A stretch of DNA of 64,000 nucleotides from a virus, in the IMG/VR virus record IMGVR_UViG_3300030380_005901, positions 95,563 to 159,562 of that record; one strand, 5' to 3'. Shown here piece by piece: positions 1-8,096 of the stretch (position 1 is the stretch's first letter; each line of letters begins with the position of its first letter). The notes under the pieces were generated by a model, which saw only the letters and a list, made by a program, of their open reading frames with translations, did no database searches and was not told where the DNA came from. The position numbers and the translations under genes were made by a program.

Positions 1-52
1 TACCGGTATCAAAGAATTCTTCTACTATAATGTCTAATGATTTTTTATCCAT
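1..52 (-). CDS. Partial CDS (N-terminus only), unknown
   Basis: An ATG at the right end of this interval opens a minus-strand frame that stays open to the left edge of the window. The visible residues are MDKKSLDIIVEEFFDTG. Only 17 codons are visible, so no function can be given. It begins 18 bases after the stop of the PD-(D/E)XK-like gene and is preceded by ATATTTATTA four bases from the ATG, a variant of the motif seen before many genes here. Confidence 0.5.
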   Translation of the reverse strand, partial: MDKKSLDIIVEEFFDTG

Positions 53-56
53 ATAT

Positions 57-66
57 TAATAAATAT
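57..66 (-). promoter_or_regulatory. ATATTTATTA motif (variant late-type)
   Basis: Read on the minus strand this is ATATTTATTA, ending four bases before the ATG of the truncated leftmost gene. It is a variant of the ATATTTATA motif found before many structural genes in this window. Confidence 0.25.
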
Positions 67-70
67 CCCT

Positions 71-1132
71 TTAATTGGAATACTTATTAATAAGATAATC
101 TAAATTATCTTGTAGGATATCTTTGGCGATGAACTCACCTTCTTTCATAGATTCTCTGTCGTATAACATTATACCATTCTTATCTGATGTTTCACCAGCA
201 AATAAATCGATATATCTATAATTAGGATAGTCCATTGCCATTTTAGCTGCGTTAGACTTACTTTTAACTTGTATTAAATAAACCTTACCTTCTAACTCCA
301 TAATCATATCAATACCATACTTCATATCAATAAAGTTACCATTATTACCGTGATACAGTAATTTAAAACCTTGTTTTTCCAATAACTTAATTGTTAAATC
401 TTCTATTTCATCTCCAATGATAGTATTCTTTCGAGTATTATACGTATAATCGTCATATTCATCCACAGTAAAGTATTTTTCTAATAATCTATAAAGATGT
501 GATGACTTAGGATTTTTTCTGGTTGGGTTTCCACTGTTTCTTAAATTTAAAAGAAAGTTTTTTATTTCAGTAACATTCATATGTTTAAGTTCCTCTATTT
601 TACCACCCCTCATAAACAATGTAGTAAGTAGTTCTGCAAGATCACTCCAACTCGTATTTAATTTGTTTACAAATACCCATTCACCTTCTTCATCCCTAAC
701 TAACTCACAACTTAATAGTCTTTGAGATGTGTAATAACCATCTTTTTCACTTATATCTTTAAATTTACCAGTTTCGTACAAATACTTTAAAGGTTCTTGA
801 AAATTAGGATTCATATCCCTATCATCTTTACGAGGTAACAATAAGGTATCTATAATAGGTTGCATATCTAACCCATCTTTTTCTTTTAACCACCTACCTA
901 ATACATTTAATTTATCACAAACACCTCTTTCTTCGCCTTGAAATCTTTTACAGGTATAGTAAGATAATCTCTCTTCGATACTACGTTCTTCTAAGACTTT
1001 ATCTACTACTTCTCTTTCTTTAGCTTCGTACTCTACACTAGGGTGTTCTAAACCTAATTCTTTTTCGTTTTCTTTTACTTCGTCATTTAAAATAAAATTA
1101 ACAAAGTCATTTATATCATCGGATTTTTGCAT
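71..1132 (-). CDS. PD-(D/E)XK-fold nuclease-like protein
   Basis: A 353-residue protein. The C-terminal third looks like a restriction-endonuclease-like domain. A helix with an acidic residue (GDEIEDLT, about 241-248) is followed by a GID strand (about 274-276) and, after a hairpin, a strand ending in QVKSK (about 290-294). That is the D...(Q/E)xK arrangement of the PD-(D/E)XK fold in its Q variant. The N-terminal 230 residues are charged and match nothing I recognise. Whether it acts in recombination, host DNA degradation or modification control cannot be told from the sequence. It follows small unknown genes in the same direction. The fold is fairly likely; the cellular role is unknown. Confidence 0.6.
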   Translation of the reverse strand: MQKSDDINDFVNFILNDEVKENEKELGLEHPSVEYEAKEREVVDKVLEERSIEERLSYYTCKRFQGEERGVCDKLNVLGRWLKEKDGLDMQPIIDTLLLPRKDDRDMNPNFQEPLKYLYETGKFKDISEKDGYYTSQRLLSCELVRDEEGEWVFVNKLNTSWSDLAELLTTLFMRGGKIEELKHMNVTEIKNFLLNLRNSGNPTRKNPKSSHLYRLLEKYFTVDEYDDYTYNTRKNTIIGDEIEDLTIKLLEKQGFKLLYHGNNGNFIDMKYGIDMIMELEGKVYLIQVKSKSNAAKMAMDYPNYRYIDLFAGETSDKNGIMLYDRESMKEGEFIAKDILQDNLDYLINKYSN

Positions 1133-1174
1133 ATACTTTTTTTTAAACTTAATTAAAAAAAATGAGAATGTAAA

Positions 1175-1396
1175 TTATTTTTGTTTAAAAATGAAAGTTA
1201 CACCTGCAATATTAACTTCTATTTCTTTATTGTGATTGAAAGTGGAGTTATTATTATTAGTTTTATAAAATAACTCTTCGTCTAAATGTCTGTGAGTTTT
1301 AGAATCTAAAAAATATGTGAGGGTAAGTTCTTCAGTTGGTATTACTTCATTACTTACACATTCATTGGCAATCTCTAAAACTTTTTCTAAATTCAT
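1175..1396 (-). CDS. Hypothetical small protein
   Basis: A 73-residue, mildly acidic protein starting MNLEKVLEIANEC, with an asparagine run (NNNN) near residue 50 and a beta-like C-terminus ending VTFIFKQK. No domain recognised. It is packed between two other minus-strand genes, with one base separating it from the 63-residue gene upstream, as expected for an operon of small phage genes. Confidence 0.55.
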   Translation of the reverse strand: MNLEKVLEIANECVSNEVIPTEELTLTYFLDSKTHRHLDEELFYKTNNNNSTFNHNKEIEVNIAGVTFIFKQK

Positions 1397-1397
1397 T

Positions 1398-1589
1398 TTA
1401 AAATATTTTTTTTAATTTTAACCAAAAGTTTTCCCACTTACTTCTCTTAATTTTTTTAACTTTATTACCATTTTTTTTGATGTGTTCTCCTAAACCATTT
1501 TTTATCTCACGAATAAATTGTTCTTTTTTGAGTTGGGTTTTTTCGCGATCCATCTCAATACCAAATCTTTCTCTTTCTATTTCATCCAT
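1398..1589 (-). CDS. Hypothetical small basic protein
   Basis: A 63-residue, Lys/Glu-rich, helix-forming protein. The N-terminus (MDEIERERF) is acidic and mixed; the C-terminus is strongly basic and aromatic (KVKKIKRSKW then LKLKKIF), which would suit nucleic-acid or membrane-surface contact. No family recognised. It lies 13 bases downstream of the Nudix gene in the same direction. Confidence 0.5.
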   Translation of the reverse strand: MDEIERERFGIEMDREKTQLKKEQFIREIKNGLGEHIKKNGNKVKKIKRSKWENFWLKLKKIF

Positions 1590-1602
1590 ATTACAATTAT
1601 AA

Positions 1603-1980
1603 TTAAATAATTCTAACTAGTGAAGAATAAAGTGAAGGAAATAAGGGTTTAGGTAACTTTTCCATATTAAACCAACCCCAATCTATGTTTTCATCATCTA
1701 ATTTACATTCGTATTCTTCATCACAATACCCAATGTAAAAATCAAAATAGGGAATTAGTTGATTTTGATGTTCAAAAAATTCATAACGAATATTATCATC
1801 ACTAATACCGGTTTCTTCTTTTAACTCTCTTTTTATACCTTCTAATGGTTTTTCACCTCTTTCGATACCACCAGATACTATAGACCACGTTTTAGGATAA
1901 CTAGCCTGTTTACATCTTTTTAATAATAAAAAATTATTTGTTTCCTTACAAATTAATAAAACTCCTCCGTATTTTCTCAT
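1603..1980 (-). CDS. Nudix hydrolase
   Basis: A 125-residue, single-domain protein of normal Nudix length. It has a complete Nudix box, G-x5-E-x7-R-E-U-x-E-E-x-G-U, at residues 37-59 (GGIERGE... RELKEETGI), so the metal-binding glutamates are intact. Nudix enzymes cleave nucleoside diphosphates linked to another moiety, and phage members have been linked to clearing modified nucleotides, dinucleotide alarmones or RNA caps. The substrate cannot be deduced here. The gene sits directly downstream of the NlpC/P60 hydrolase gene. Confidence 0.9.
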   Translation of the reverse strand: MRKYGGVLLICKETNNFLLLKRCKQASYPKTWSIVSGGIERGEKPLEGIKRELKEETGISDDNIRYEFFEHQNQLIPYFDFYIGYCDEEYECKLDDENIDWGWFNMEKLPKPLFPSLYSSLVRII

Positions 1981-1990
1981 AATAATAAAT

Positions 1991-3004
1991 TTAAGTCATT
2001 ATATCTTCTTTGTCAACCATAAAATACTCTAAAGGAACATAACCTAAATAGTTATTTCTAAAATACTTGTAATCATTAAACGTATCGTTTGTTACTTGAA
2101 CTCCATCGTTTGTACCTTCATCCCAACCAGTACCTGCCGAATGAATCATACTAATTTTGTTACCATTTACATCAGATACAATTCCCGTATGTTTAGCTTT
2201 TTTACCATCAAATAATAAAATATCACCTGGTTTTACTTCGTCATAGTTATTTCTACCCCCTCTAAAACCTTCTTCTCTTTTTAATGTAGAAGTAGTATCT
2301 CTTCCTGGTGAATCGAGACCATCAACATGTCTAAACGTCCAATCTACCAAACCACTACAATCACCACCGACACCATCAAACTCACCTCCCCACACATATG
2401 GTTCACCTAGTCTTTCTGATGCTTTATCTACGACTTCTCTTCCTAACTTAATTACTTTATCACTTATTTCATAGTCACCATCTTCAACATTATCCCAATC
2501 CAATTCTTTTTTCTCTTCTTCTTCCTCTTCTTCGTCATTATAGTGGGGTTCGTCATCATCACCCATAATATTTTCATCATCTAACCCTAATAATAACACC
2601 TCTTCTACTGACATAGCGTGTTCGTCCCCTAATTCTTCTATATCGTCATATAATTCTGTATAGGTTTTTGGACCCACTATTGAATCCCACTCAATTGGTT
2701 CAATAAAGGTGTCTTTTTGAAAGTGTCTTACCGCTTCTGCAGTGTCTGGACCATAAATACCGTCAATAACCGGTTCACCATCCCCGTAATGTCCTACATC
2801 ATATCCTAAAAGAGTTAACATAGTTTGAACTCTTTTTACCGAATTTTTATTGTTTTTTCTATACCTACGTAAATATTTACCACCTAAATCATCTTGAAAT
2901 TTATCTGCAGTATCAGATAAATTAGCTAATGTAGTTAAAGTTTCTGAAGATTCACTGTCTTCTTTAATTCTTCTTAATTGTCTCTCACTTATTTTTAGTC
3001 TCAT
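1991..3004 (-). CDS. Peptidoglycan hydrolase: PG-binding plus NlpC/P60 domains
   Basis: A 337-residue modular cell-wall enzyme. Residues 1-16 (MRLKISERQLRRIKED) match a tag also found on other proteins here. Residues about 55-118 are a peptidoglycan_binding_1 repeat (VQTMLTLLGYDV ... DGIYGPDTAEAVRHFQ ... VGPKTY). A very acidic linker with a run of glutamates lies at about 143-175. The C-terminal domain (about 185-330) is NlpC/P60: catalytic Cys216 in GGDCSG, His272 in KHTGIV, third polar residue probably His288. Such enzymes cut peptide stems of peptidoglycan. Its start overlaps the end of the upstream gene by 20 bases. It could be a lysis endolysin or, given the tag, a virion-associated enzyme. 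Confidence 0.85.
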   Translation of the reverse strand: MRLKISERQLRRIKEDSESSETLTTLANLSDTADKFQDDLGGKYLRRYRKNNKNSVKRVQTMLTLLGYDVGHYGDGEPVIDGIYGPDTAEAVRHFQKDTFIEPIEWDSIVGPKTYTELYDDIEELGDEHAMSVEEVLLLGLDDENIMGDDDEPHYNDEEEEEEEKKELDWDNVEDGDYEISDKVIKLGREVVDKASERLGEPYVWGGEFDGVGGDCSGLVDWTFRHVDGLDSPGRDTTSTLKREEGFRGGRNNYDEVKPGDILLFDGKKAKHTGIVSDVNGNKISMIHSAGTGWDEGTNDGVQVTNDTFNDYKYFRNNYLGYVPLEYFMVDKEDIMT

Positions 3005-3416
3005 ACCATTCTTTTATTTTCATCAATTTTATACCTATTTCACTACTATTAATAGTTTCATTTAAATTTTTACTATTATTGTGGATAATATTAATAAATA
3101 CATCCTTAATTTTATTAGACTCATCTAAATACATAGTATTATTATCTAATTCAATAATAGTTTCATTTAACCTTTCATTATAAATATTTAAAATTAAGTT
3201 ATCCATTGGTAATGAATTAAAAAATTTGTGTTTACTTAATTTTAAATTAAGATTATTTAGTGAAATTACATTTTCATTTAGATTTTTATCTTCTATTTTT
3301 TTAATTATATTATCTTTTATATAAACACCCCATTCATTAAGAAAATTATTTTCTTTATTCTGTTGGCGTATTAAACGTTTATACTGATTATTATTGACAA
3401 TTAATTTCATTTTCAC
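2985..3416 (-). CDS. Hypothetical protein with N-terminal KLIVNNNQYKRLI tag
   Basis: A 143-residue Asn/Leu-rich protein. The first 16 residues (MKMKLIVNNNQYKRLI) resemble the tag on the NlpC/P60 and GIY-YIG proteins, but Asn replaces the Glu of the I-x-E motif. The rest contains recurrent L-N-E-(T/N)-(I/V) segments (near residues 46, 78 and 118), which suggests a helical repeat. No known domain. The 20-base overlap with the hydrolase gene suggests the two are translationally coupled. Confidence 0.55.
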   Translation of the reverse strand: MKMKLIVNNNQYKRLIRQQNKENNFLNEWGVYIKDNIIKKIEDKNLNENVISLNNLNLKLSKHKFFNSLPMDNLILNIYNERLNETIIELDNNTMYLDESNKIKDVFINIIHNNSKNLNETINSSEIGIKLMKIKEWYETKNK

Positions 3417-3456
3417 TATCTTTACTATATAATAAATAGTTTAAAAAACATAAAAA

Positions 3457-3777
3457 ATGAGTATTTTAATTAGTATTTTAGTATGTTATGGAATTTGTAA
3501 CATAATAGTATATGGGAGTATATTTGAAGGTTTAAGAGATAAACTAAATCTATACTCGCCAGATTTTTGGGGAAAATTGTTTAGTTGTATGATGTGTTTA
3601 CCTTTTTGGATTGGTATTTTTATATCTACTAGTGTACATTTATTGGGATATAATCAATTTTCACCTCTTTCATTGAATGGGTTAGATAATTGTTATATTT
3701 CTATATTTTTTGACGCTTGTTTTTTTTCAGGTACGACTTGGTTAATTCATACATTACAAGAACATTTTGAGGTATAA
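3457..3777 (+). CDS. Small membrane protein with C-x2-C motif (DUF1360-like)
   Basis: One of only two clear plus-strand genes. The 106-residue protein has hydrophobic segments at about 2-20, 48-64 and 80-97. The second begins with a C-x2-C-x-P-F-W motif (SCMMCLPFWIG), the kind of signature seen in DUF1360-type small membrane proteins. I infer an inner-membrane location; the function is unknown. It is transcribed away from the tagged-protein operon (40-base divergent spacer) and converges on the 155-residue gene across a hairpin at 3778-3805. Confidence 0.65.
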   Translation: MSILISILVCYGICNIIVYGSIFEGLRDKLNLYSPDFWGKLFSCMMCLPFWIGIFISTSVHLLGYNQFSPLSLNGLDNCYISIFFDACFFSGTTWLIHTLQEHFEV

Positions 3778-3805
3778 AAAAAGAGGAATTAATTTTCCTC
3801 TTTTT
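3778..3805. terminator. Bidirectional hairpin terminator between convergent genes
   Basis: A perfect 11-bp inverted repeat (AAAAAGAGGAA, 6-base loop, TTCCTCTTTTT) joins two converging genes. Each strand ends in a T run. It begins one base after the plus-strand stop and covers the last codons of the minus-strand gene. Confidence 0.85.
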
Positions 3806-4256
3806 CTAATTCTTTTTTAACTTCCTCTTTAGGAGGTAATTCTACTTTACTATTTAGGTGCCTACTACTTTGTGGTATTTCAATGTCTTTTAGGGTTGGT
3901 TCTGTAAGTTCTGGAATTACAAATTTTAATCTTTCTAAATCCTTTAAAGTTTTATCCGTAAATAACCTCTTTAATTCTTCTATTTTAGCTTTAAGTAAAA
4001 CTAATTTATTCTCTTTTTCTATGTTTACATTTATAACATTTTCTACATGTATAACCACATCATCTATAGAGTCTTTAGGATCTTTAGGGAAAACCATAAA
4101 ATAATTTTTGTTATTATTACTAGGTTTATAAGCTACCTTATCAGACTCAAACATATTCCAACCTTCTTTTAAGACTAAATCAACAACGGCTAAATCTTTT
4201 ACAAATCTCAATCCTGTTACATAAGGTCTTAAAGTATTTAATTTTTCTTGTATCAT
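3789..4256 (-). CDS. Hypothetical protein
   Basis: A 155-residue protein with a mixed alpha/beta N-terminal half (LRPYVTGLRFVKDLAVVDLVLKEGW) and a Lys/Glu-rich, helical C-terminal half ending ELEKEEN. It does not match a family I can name. Its 3' end overlaps the bidirectional terminator. It starts one base after the stop of the 65-residue membrane protein gene, so the two are probably co-expressed. Confidence 0.6.
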   Translation of the reverse strand: MIQEKLNTLRPYVTGLRFVKDLAVVDLVLKEGWNMFESDKVAYKPSNNNKNYFMVFPKDPKDSIDDVVIHVENVINVNIEKENKLVLLKAKIEELKRLFTDKTLKDLERLKFVIPELTEPTLKDIEIPQSSRHLNSKVELPPKEEVKKELEKEEN

Positions 4257-4257
4257 T

Positions 4258-4455
4258 TTAAATTTTTATACCTTCTATTAATGTTAGTATTATATATGAT
4301 ATAGACATTCCTAAAATTAATAAAGAAGGCTTGTTTAATTTAAATCTATCACCATCTTTAAAACTCCTAATCAAAAAAAACGAATTTCTTATTACGTTTA
4401 GAATAGATAGGACTAATAAAAACAAAAATATTTTATTAAGAATGTCTATCATCAT
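4258..4455 (-). CDS. Small two-helix membrane protein
   Basis: A 65-residue protein with two hydrophobic helices (about 5-28 and 42-62) separated by a short basic loop (RSFKDGDRFKLNKP). The second codon is also ATG, so the start could be one codon later. The hairpin topology is compatible with a small inner-membrane or holin-like protein, but nothing specific identifies it. It lies between the H1-like gene and the 155-residue gene in one operon. Confidence 0.5.
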   Translation of the reverse strand: MMIDILNKIFLFLLVLSILNVIRNSFFLIRSFKDGDRFKLNKPSLLILGMSISYIILTLIEGIKI

Positions 4456-4466
4456 ATTAATTATTT

Positions 4467-4655
4467 TTATACTGCTACAGTATCTGACTTTTTTAATTCA
4501 GAAACTTCTATTCTCATAGTTTGACAAAGATTTTTAATATCTTGACATCCTTTTCTTACTCTAGTTCCAGCCGCTTTATTATTTTTTTCGTAAAATTTTA
4601 CTGCATCTTCTTCTAAATTTGCTACTAATTCTTTTAATGTTTCAAAATTTTTCAT
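4467..4655 (-). CDS. Histone H1-like (Hc1-type) small DNA-associated protein
   Basis: A 62-residue protein. The central segment KFYEKNNKAAGTRVRKGCQDI followed by KNLCQ reads like the short Hc1/histone-H1-like proteins common in Bacteroidota: an amphipathic helix with paired acidic residues, then A-A-G-T-R-(V/A)-R-K and a second helix. Hc1-like proteins bind DNA and help condense it. Unlike chlamydial Hc1 it lacks a long lysine-rich tail. In a phage it could coat phage DNA, alter host chromatin or be packaged. The family assignment is from memory of the motif and needs a profile search. Confidence 0.6.
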   Translation of the reverse strand: MKNFETLKELVANLEEDAVKFYEKNNKAAGTRVRKGCQDIKNLCQTMRIEVSELKKSDTVAV

Positions 4656-4675
4656 TTTTTTAATTTTAATTTTTG

Positions 4676-4927
4676 TTATTTTTCTTCGTTTACACTTTCA
4701 TTTGTAACACTACTAGCAGCAGTTATTTGTGCTAAGTATTCTGTGAGAGTGTTTATTTTATTGTTAACGTTAACTATTGATTCTAAAACTTTTTCAAATT
4801 TTTTCTTTTTCTTTTTGGCTTCAAATAAAGAATTATTTAAAATATAATTTAAATCCATTTCTAACGTATCTCTTTCAGATATTAAATCTGATAAAACTAT
4901 TTCTAAAAATTTAATTTTACTATTCAT
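4676..4927 (-). CDS. Hypothetical coiled-coil protein
   Basis: An 83-residue, almost wholly helical protein with heptad-like Leu/Ile spacing and a run of six lysines (residues 39-44). It ends in a Ser/Thr/Asn-rich tail. No domain recognised. It sits 20 bases upstream of the H1-like gene in the same direction and may be expressed with it. Confidence 0.5.
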   Translation of the reverse strand: MNSKIKFLEIVLSDLISERDTLEMDLNYILNNSLFEAKKKKKKFEKVLESIVNVNNKINTLTEYLAQITAASSVTNESVNEEK

Positions 4928-4972
4928 ATATGTAACTATAAAACTATTTTGTTATAAAATAAATACTAAAAC

Positions 4973-5440
4973 CTACATTTTTAACTTATAATCTAAACTT
5001 TTTTCAAAAATTCTATATAATTCTAATAATACATCCATATCAGATCTAGTTTTTAACCTATAATAATCAAAAGACATATTAGGGAATTTATCTAACTTAT
5101 CTAAAATATCTTTTTTGGTGGGAGTGTAGTAAAATAATTCCACATAAAAATTAAAAAAATATTCTTTTAATAAATCGGTTTCCATAAATAATATACCCTC
5201 TTTACTAAAATTTTTAATTGTATGATTAAAACACCAATTAAAATGGTTTTTTATATCTTCTTCGTTATTTATTACGTCATCACCTAAAAAAGTATTATTA
5301 ACTTTTCTATTAAGAGTCATAATAAACTCATAATATAAATTACATTTATCATAATTTATATTATTTGCTTTATATAACAATGTCATTTCTTCCATTGTTA
5401 ACTCCTTAGTAATGTACTGTATAAACTCTGCACTATTCAT
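4973..5440 (-). CDS. Hypothetical protein
   Basis: A 155-residue, aromatic-rich, predicted helical protein (MNSAEFIQYITKEL...) with no recognised domain. The spacing to its neighbours (45 bases on each side) and AT-rich leader fit an independent small gene in a phage operon. No membrane segment or signal peptide is apparent. Confidence 0.55.
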   Translation of the reverse strand: MNSAEFIQYITKELTMEEMTLLYKANNINYDKCNLYYEFIMTLNRKVNNTFLGDDVINNEEDIKNHFNWCFNHTIKNFSKEGILFMETDLLKEYFFNFYVELFYYTPTKKDILDKLDKFPNMSFDYYRLKTRSDMDVLLELYRIFEKSLDYKLKM

Positions 5441-5486
5441 ATAATATTAATATAATACCAATTATTACTCGAATAAAGAGTTATTA

Positions 5487-6323
5487 TTAAATAATTTTTT
5501 TAGATTCTACTTCTTTTATCATTTGGTAGTGAATTTTTGCAATCCTATCTCTACCCTCTTCACTTAAAAGTAATTTACTTTCTTCTCTATTAGTCATAAA
5601 GAAGTTTTCTGATAATATGGAAGGCATAACTACTTTACGTAGAACCCAAAAATTAGATTCTTTATCTGCGTCTCCATCTCTTGTATCTACCCTCATTTTA
5701 TGTGTTGGGAATTCTACTTTTGCCTTTTCATGTAATATTTGAGCAATTTTATCAGATTTAGTTTCACCTACAGTTGTATATACTGACCAACCGTGTGCGG
5801 ATTCTTTGTTAAATCCATTAGCGTGTACTGAAACATAAATACATTTCTTACCATCACTTTGTTGTCTTTCTCTGTATATGTCATTTGCTTTATCAGTTCT
5901 CCATCTTAATGATAAATCTTTTTCTGTATCAACTAAATTAATACACTCAATACCATCTTTTTCACACATCTTAATAATTCTATTTACAACTGCCCTATTG
6001 AACTCTCCTTCAAATAACTGTGTACCATCCTCCCACTTAGGTGATCGTTTACCAGGTGTCTGATATACACCGTCTATAATACCTCCATGTCCATTATCTA
6101 ATATCCATACGTACCCATCACTTTTTTCTATACTGTTGTTTCTACTTTGTATCTTTTTCCATGTCTTAGGTCCGACTATACCATCAGTTTTTAAACCGTT
6201 TTGTGCTTGAAATCTCATTACTGCTAGTTCAGTTGCAGGACCGAAATCACCATCAACAGTAATATTTAATAATTTTTGTAGTTCTTTAACATCATCACCT
6301 TTACTTCCTTTTTTTAATAACAT
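5487..6323 (-). CDS. N-acetylmuramoyl-L-alanine amidase (amidase_3) with PG-binding domain
   Basis: From the ATG at 6323 the protein has 278 residues. It opens directly with a peptidoglycan_binding_1 domain (about 1-60: KGDDVKELQKLL ... DGDFGPATELAVMRFQ). An amidase_3 catalytic domain follows. Its zinc ligands and acid are visible: His79 in DNGHGG, a Glu in FEGEFN (105 or 107), His167 in SVHANG, and Glu239 in LSENFF. It cleaves the bond between N-acetylmuramate and L-alanine. An in-frame ATG at 6482 would add 53 residues, but that stretch overlaps the upstream gene and has no domain, so I chose 6323. It is the second of three wall-hydrolase genes here. Confidence 0.88.
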   Translation of the reverse strand: MLLKKGSKGDDVKELQKLLNITVDGDFGPATELAVMRFQAQNGLKTDGIVGPKTWKKIQSRNNSIEKSDGYVWILDNGHGGIIDGVYQTPGKRSPKWEDGTQLFEGEFNRAVVNRIIKMCEKDGIECINLVDTEKDLSLRWRTDKANDIYRERQQSDGKKCIYVSVHANGFNKESAHGWSVYTTVGETKSDKIAQILHEKAKVEFPTHKMRVDTRDGDADKESNFWVLRKVVMPSILSENFFMTNREESKLLLSEEGRDRIAKIHYQMIKEVESKKII

Positions 6324-6360
6324 ATTTCTATTTTTTTGTTCTATTATTGGTTTGTCCGAA

Positions 6361-7125
6361 TTAACCTTCTCTTTCTGGTTTAATATTTTCATAATAGTGG
6401 CGGATATCTTCATCCCACTCTTCAATTTCATCTCGTAAATTTTCAATAATGAAATTAAAATATTTTTCCAAACTTTCATCACTTAAATTATTTAAACGTT
6501 TTATTGGGTTTGGTATTTCAATGGTGTCAATAATATCTGCATATTTAGACACTTTAATATCTTCTGAAAAATACGCACCTAAACCATCTTCATTGTGAGT
6601 AATAATATCACCCGCCAATTTATTACCTTTCAAATCTAATAAATATAGAAATATGTGTTCATAGTTACCATTAGTTACAAGCATAGTCATTAAATTCTCT
6701 TCAACCATAGTAATTGGATCTTCCATCATTTCTATTGTCCATCCCGGATAAATTTCCCTTCCTACTAGATTATCTAAATAATATTTTGCAATTATAAGTT
6801 TAGTTGCATCATCATAGTCTTCTATACTATATGAAAAGTCATCAAATATCTCATCATCAAATAAGACATCCCCAAACCTTTTATAAAAATTCCACATTTT
6901 AAAAACATAGTCATAATCTTTTAACCCAAAAACATTAATTAAATCATTGATTCTTAATGCATCACTTGCTTCCATATCATAAGTATTTTTACCAATACTA
7001 TGGTTAAATTTTTCTTTACTCATAGATTGGTGGATAAACTTAAGAACTGCCTTATCCATTCTAGTTAAAGTTTCTAATTCATCAATAATCGATTCTAATA
7101 ATATATTTTTAAAATTTAGTTCCAT
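6361..7125 (-). CDS. Hypothetical protein, possibly virion-associated
   Basis: From the ATG at 7125 the protein has 254 residues, begins MELNFKNILLESIIDEL and is acidic. No domain recognised; the middle (YYLDNLVGREIYPGWTIEMM, about 139-158) looks globular. An in-frame ATG at 7149 would add eight residues, but that region abuts the T-run of a terminator, so 7125 is preferred. ATATTTATA ends four bases upstream. The L-x-E near the N-terminus would suit prohead-protease processing, but this is speculative. Confidence 0.6.
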   Translation of the reverse strand: MELNFKNILLESIIDELETLTRMDKAVLKFIHQSMSKEKFNHSIGKNTYDMEASDALRINDLINVFGLKDYDYVFKMWNFYKRFGDVLFDDEIFDDFSYSIEDYDDATKLIIAKYYLDNLVGREIYPGWTIEMMEDPITMVEENLMTMLVTNGNYEHIFLYLLDLKGNKLAGDIITHNEDGLGAYFSEDIKVSKYADIIDTIEIPNPIKRLNNLSDESLEKYFNFIIENLRDEIEEWDEDIRHYYENIKPEREG

Positions 7126-7129
7126 TACA

Positions 7130-7138
7130 TATAAATAT
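7130..7138 (-). promoter_or_regulatory. ATATTTATA motif (late-type)
   Basis: Minus-strand ATATTTATA four bases upstream of the chosen ATG at 7125 and directly downstream of a hairpin terminator, as expected for the promoter of a new transcription unit. Confidence 0.4.
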
Positions 7139-7148
7139 AATGAAAGCA

Positions 7149-7175
7149 TAAAAAAACCCCCATAAATGGAGGTTT
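7149..7175 (-). terminator. Rho-independent terminator
   Basis: On the minus strand a 9-bp stem (AAACCTCCA / TGGGGGTTT, one G-T wobble, loop TTTA) is followed by a run of six or more T. It lies 20 bases after the stop of the 284-residue gene. Confidence 0.85.
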
Positions 7176-7195
7176 AATTAGTGGTTTGTGGGTGG

Positions 7196-8050
7196 TTAAT
7201 CCGATAATAAGTTTTTATCTTTAACTGATTCCATTAAGTTTTTAAAAACTTTAGTTTCTTCAGTATAATCATTAGTTTTTGTGTTAACATCACCATATTG
7301 GAAATCATATAATTTCTTCATCTTTTCTACATTCTCATTTATAGATTTTTCATTTCTAAAATTTAATACTGTAGCCTCATTCAATGATTCGTCCCATCTC
7401 ATTTTAAATGTTTGGTTACCATCTGTCATTAAAAAAGTGTGATTATCAACCTTATAGTTTTCAGGTATTAATTCTTTTACTTCTTCTACTGAAGTGAATT
7501 CAGTTTTAAAATTTAATCTTTTCATTTTTTCATTTTTTGATTCATTGACACCTTTAGTTACCCTAACTCTTGGAGTTTGTTGATATTCTGTTGGTTCGTC
7601 ATATTTATATTTTTTCTTTAGTTCACCATTTTTCATCAAAACTTCAAATGTATCATCATTTTCATCAGTTTCTCCGAAACCATCTTTAGTACCAAATTCT
7701 TTATCATACTCAGAAGTATCATTTAGCTTTTCTATACGGTTCATAAATGATTTAAATACTTCACTACCTTCATCATCATACTTTAACCCTTGCATTCCAG
7801 AACCTAACGCCTCTATTTCATAAGGATCGATACCTTTAGGTGAATCTTGTTCTCTATCTACTTTTAATACTGGATCTAATTCTTTTAGTTCATCACCATA
7901 ATAATCTTCTAATTTTTTACCAATAGCCTTTAAAGCATCTTTATTAATAGTTGCATCTTCTTTATGAACTTTTTCATAAGTTTTTAACCCATTAGGAGAT
8001 TCTTCATTAATGGTTACTTTAGTCTTTTTAGTTAAAAATTTATTTTCCAT
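7196..8050 (-). CDS. Hypothetical acidic protein, candidate virion protein
   Basis: A 284-residue, highly charged protein with low hydrophobicity and Asp/Glu/Lys-rich linkers. The N-terminus (MENKFLTKKTKVTINEES) contains an I-N-E that could be a gp21-type prohead-protease site, (I/L)-x-E; this is inference. A small globular region is likely at about 180-230 (LIPENYKVDNHTF). It has its own ATATTTATA motif 17 bases upstream of the ATG and ends at a strong terminator, so it looks like a single-gene unit. Function unknown. Confidence 0.6.
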   Translation of the reverse strand: MENKFLTKKTKVTINEESPNGLKTYEKVHKEDATINKDALKAIGKKLEDYYGDELKELDPVLKVDREQDSPKGIDPYEIEALGSGMQGLKYDDEGSEVFKSFMNRIEKLNDTSEYDKEFGTKDGFGETDENDDTFEVLMKNGELKKKYKYDEPTEYQQTPRVRVTKGVNESKNEKMKRLNFKTEFTSVEEVKELIPENYKVDNHTFLMTDGNQTFKMRWDESLNEATVLNFRNEKSINENVEKMKKLYDFQYGDVNTKTNDYTEETKVFKNLMESVKDKNLLSD

Positions 8051-8067
8051 TTTATTGTTTGTTTATA

Positions 8068-8076
8068 TATAAATAT
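8068..8076 (-). promoter_or_regulatory. ATATTTATA motif (late-type)
   Basis: Minus-strand ATATTTATA, here extended to GTATATTTATATATAAAC, 17 bases upstream of the ATG at 8050. The spacing equals that at 9522-9530. Confidence 0.45.
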
Positions 8077-8096
8077 ACATTAATTGATTAATGTAT
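8075..8096 (-). terminator. AT-rich hairpin, weak terminator candidate
   Basis: A perfect 9-bp inverted repeat (ATACATTAA, loop TTGA, TTAATGTAT) lies just past the stop of the 382-residue gene and abuts the late-type motif at 8068-8076. On the minus strand no clean T run follows, so termination is uncertain. Confidence 0.35.

Noticed and set aside
5446-5486. Possible hairpin terminator between the 155-aa and amidase_3 genes
   Set aside because: The inverted repeat around ACTC/GAGT is imperfect and lacks a clean T run.
6324-6482. Longer N-terminus for the amidase_3 gene
   Set aside because: The extra 53 codons overlap the upstream gene in another frame, add no domain, and a start at 6323 puts the PG-binding domain at the N-terminus.
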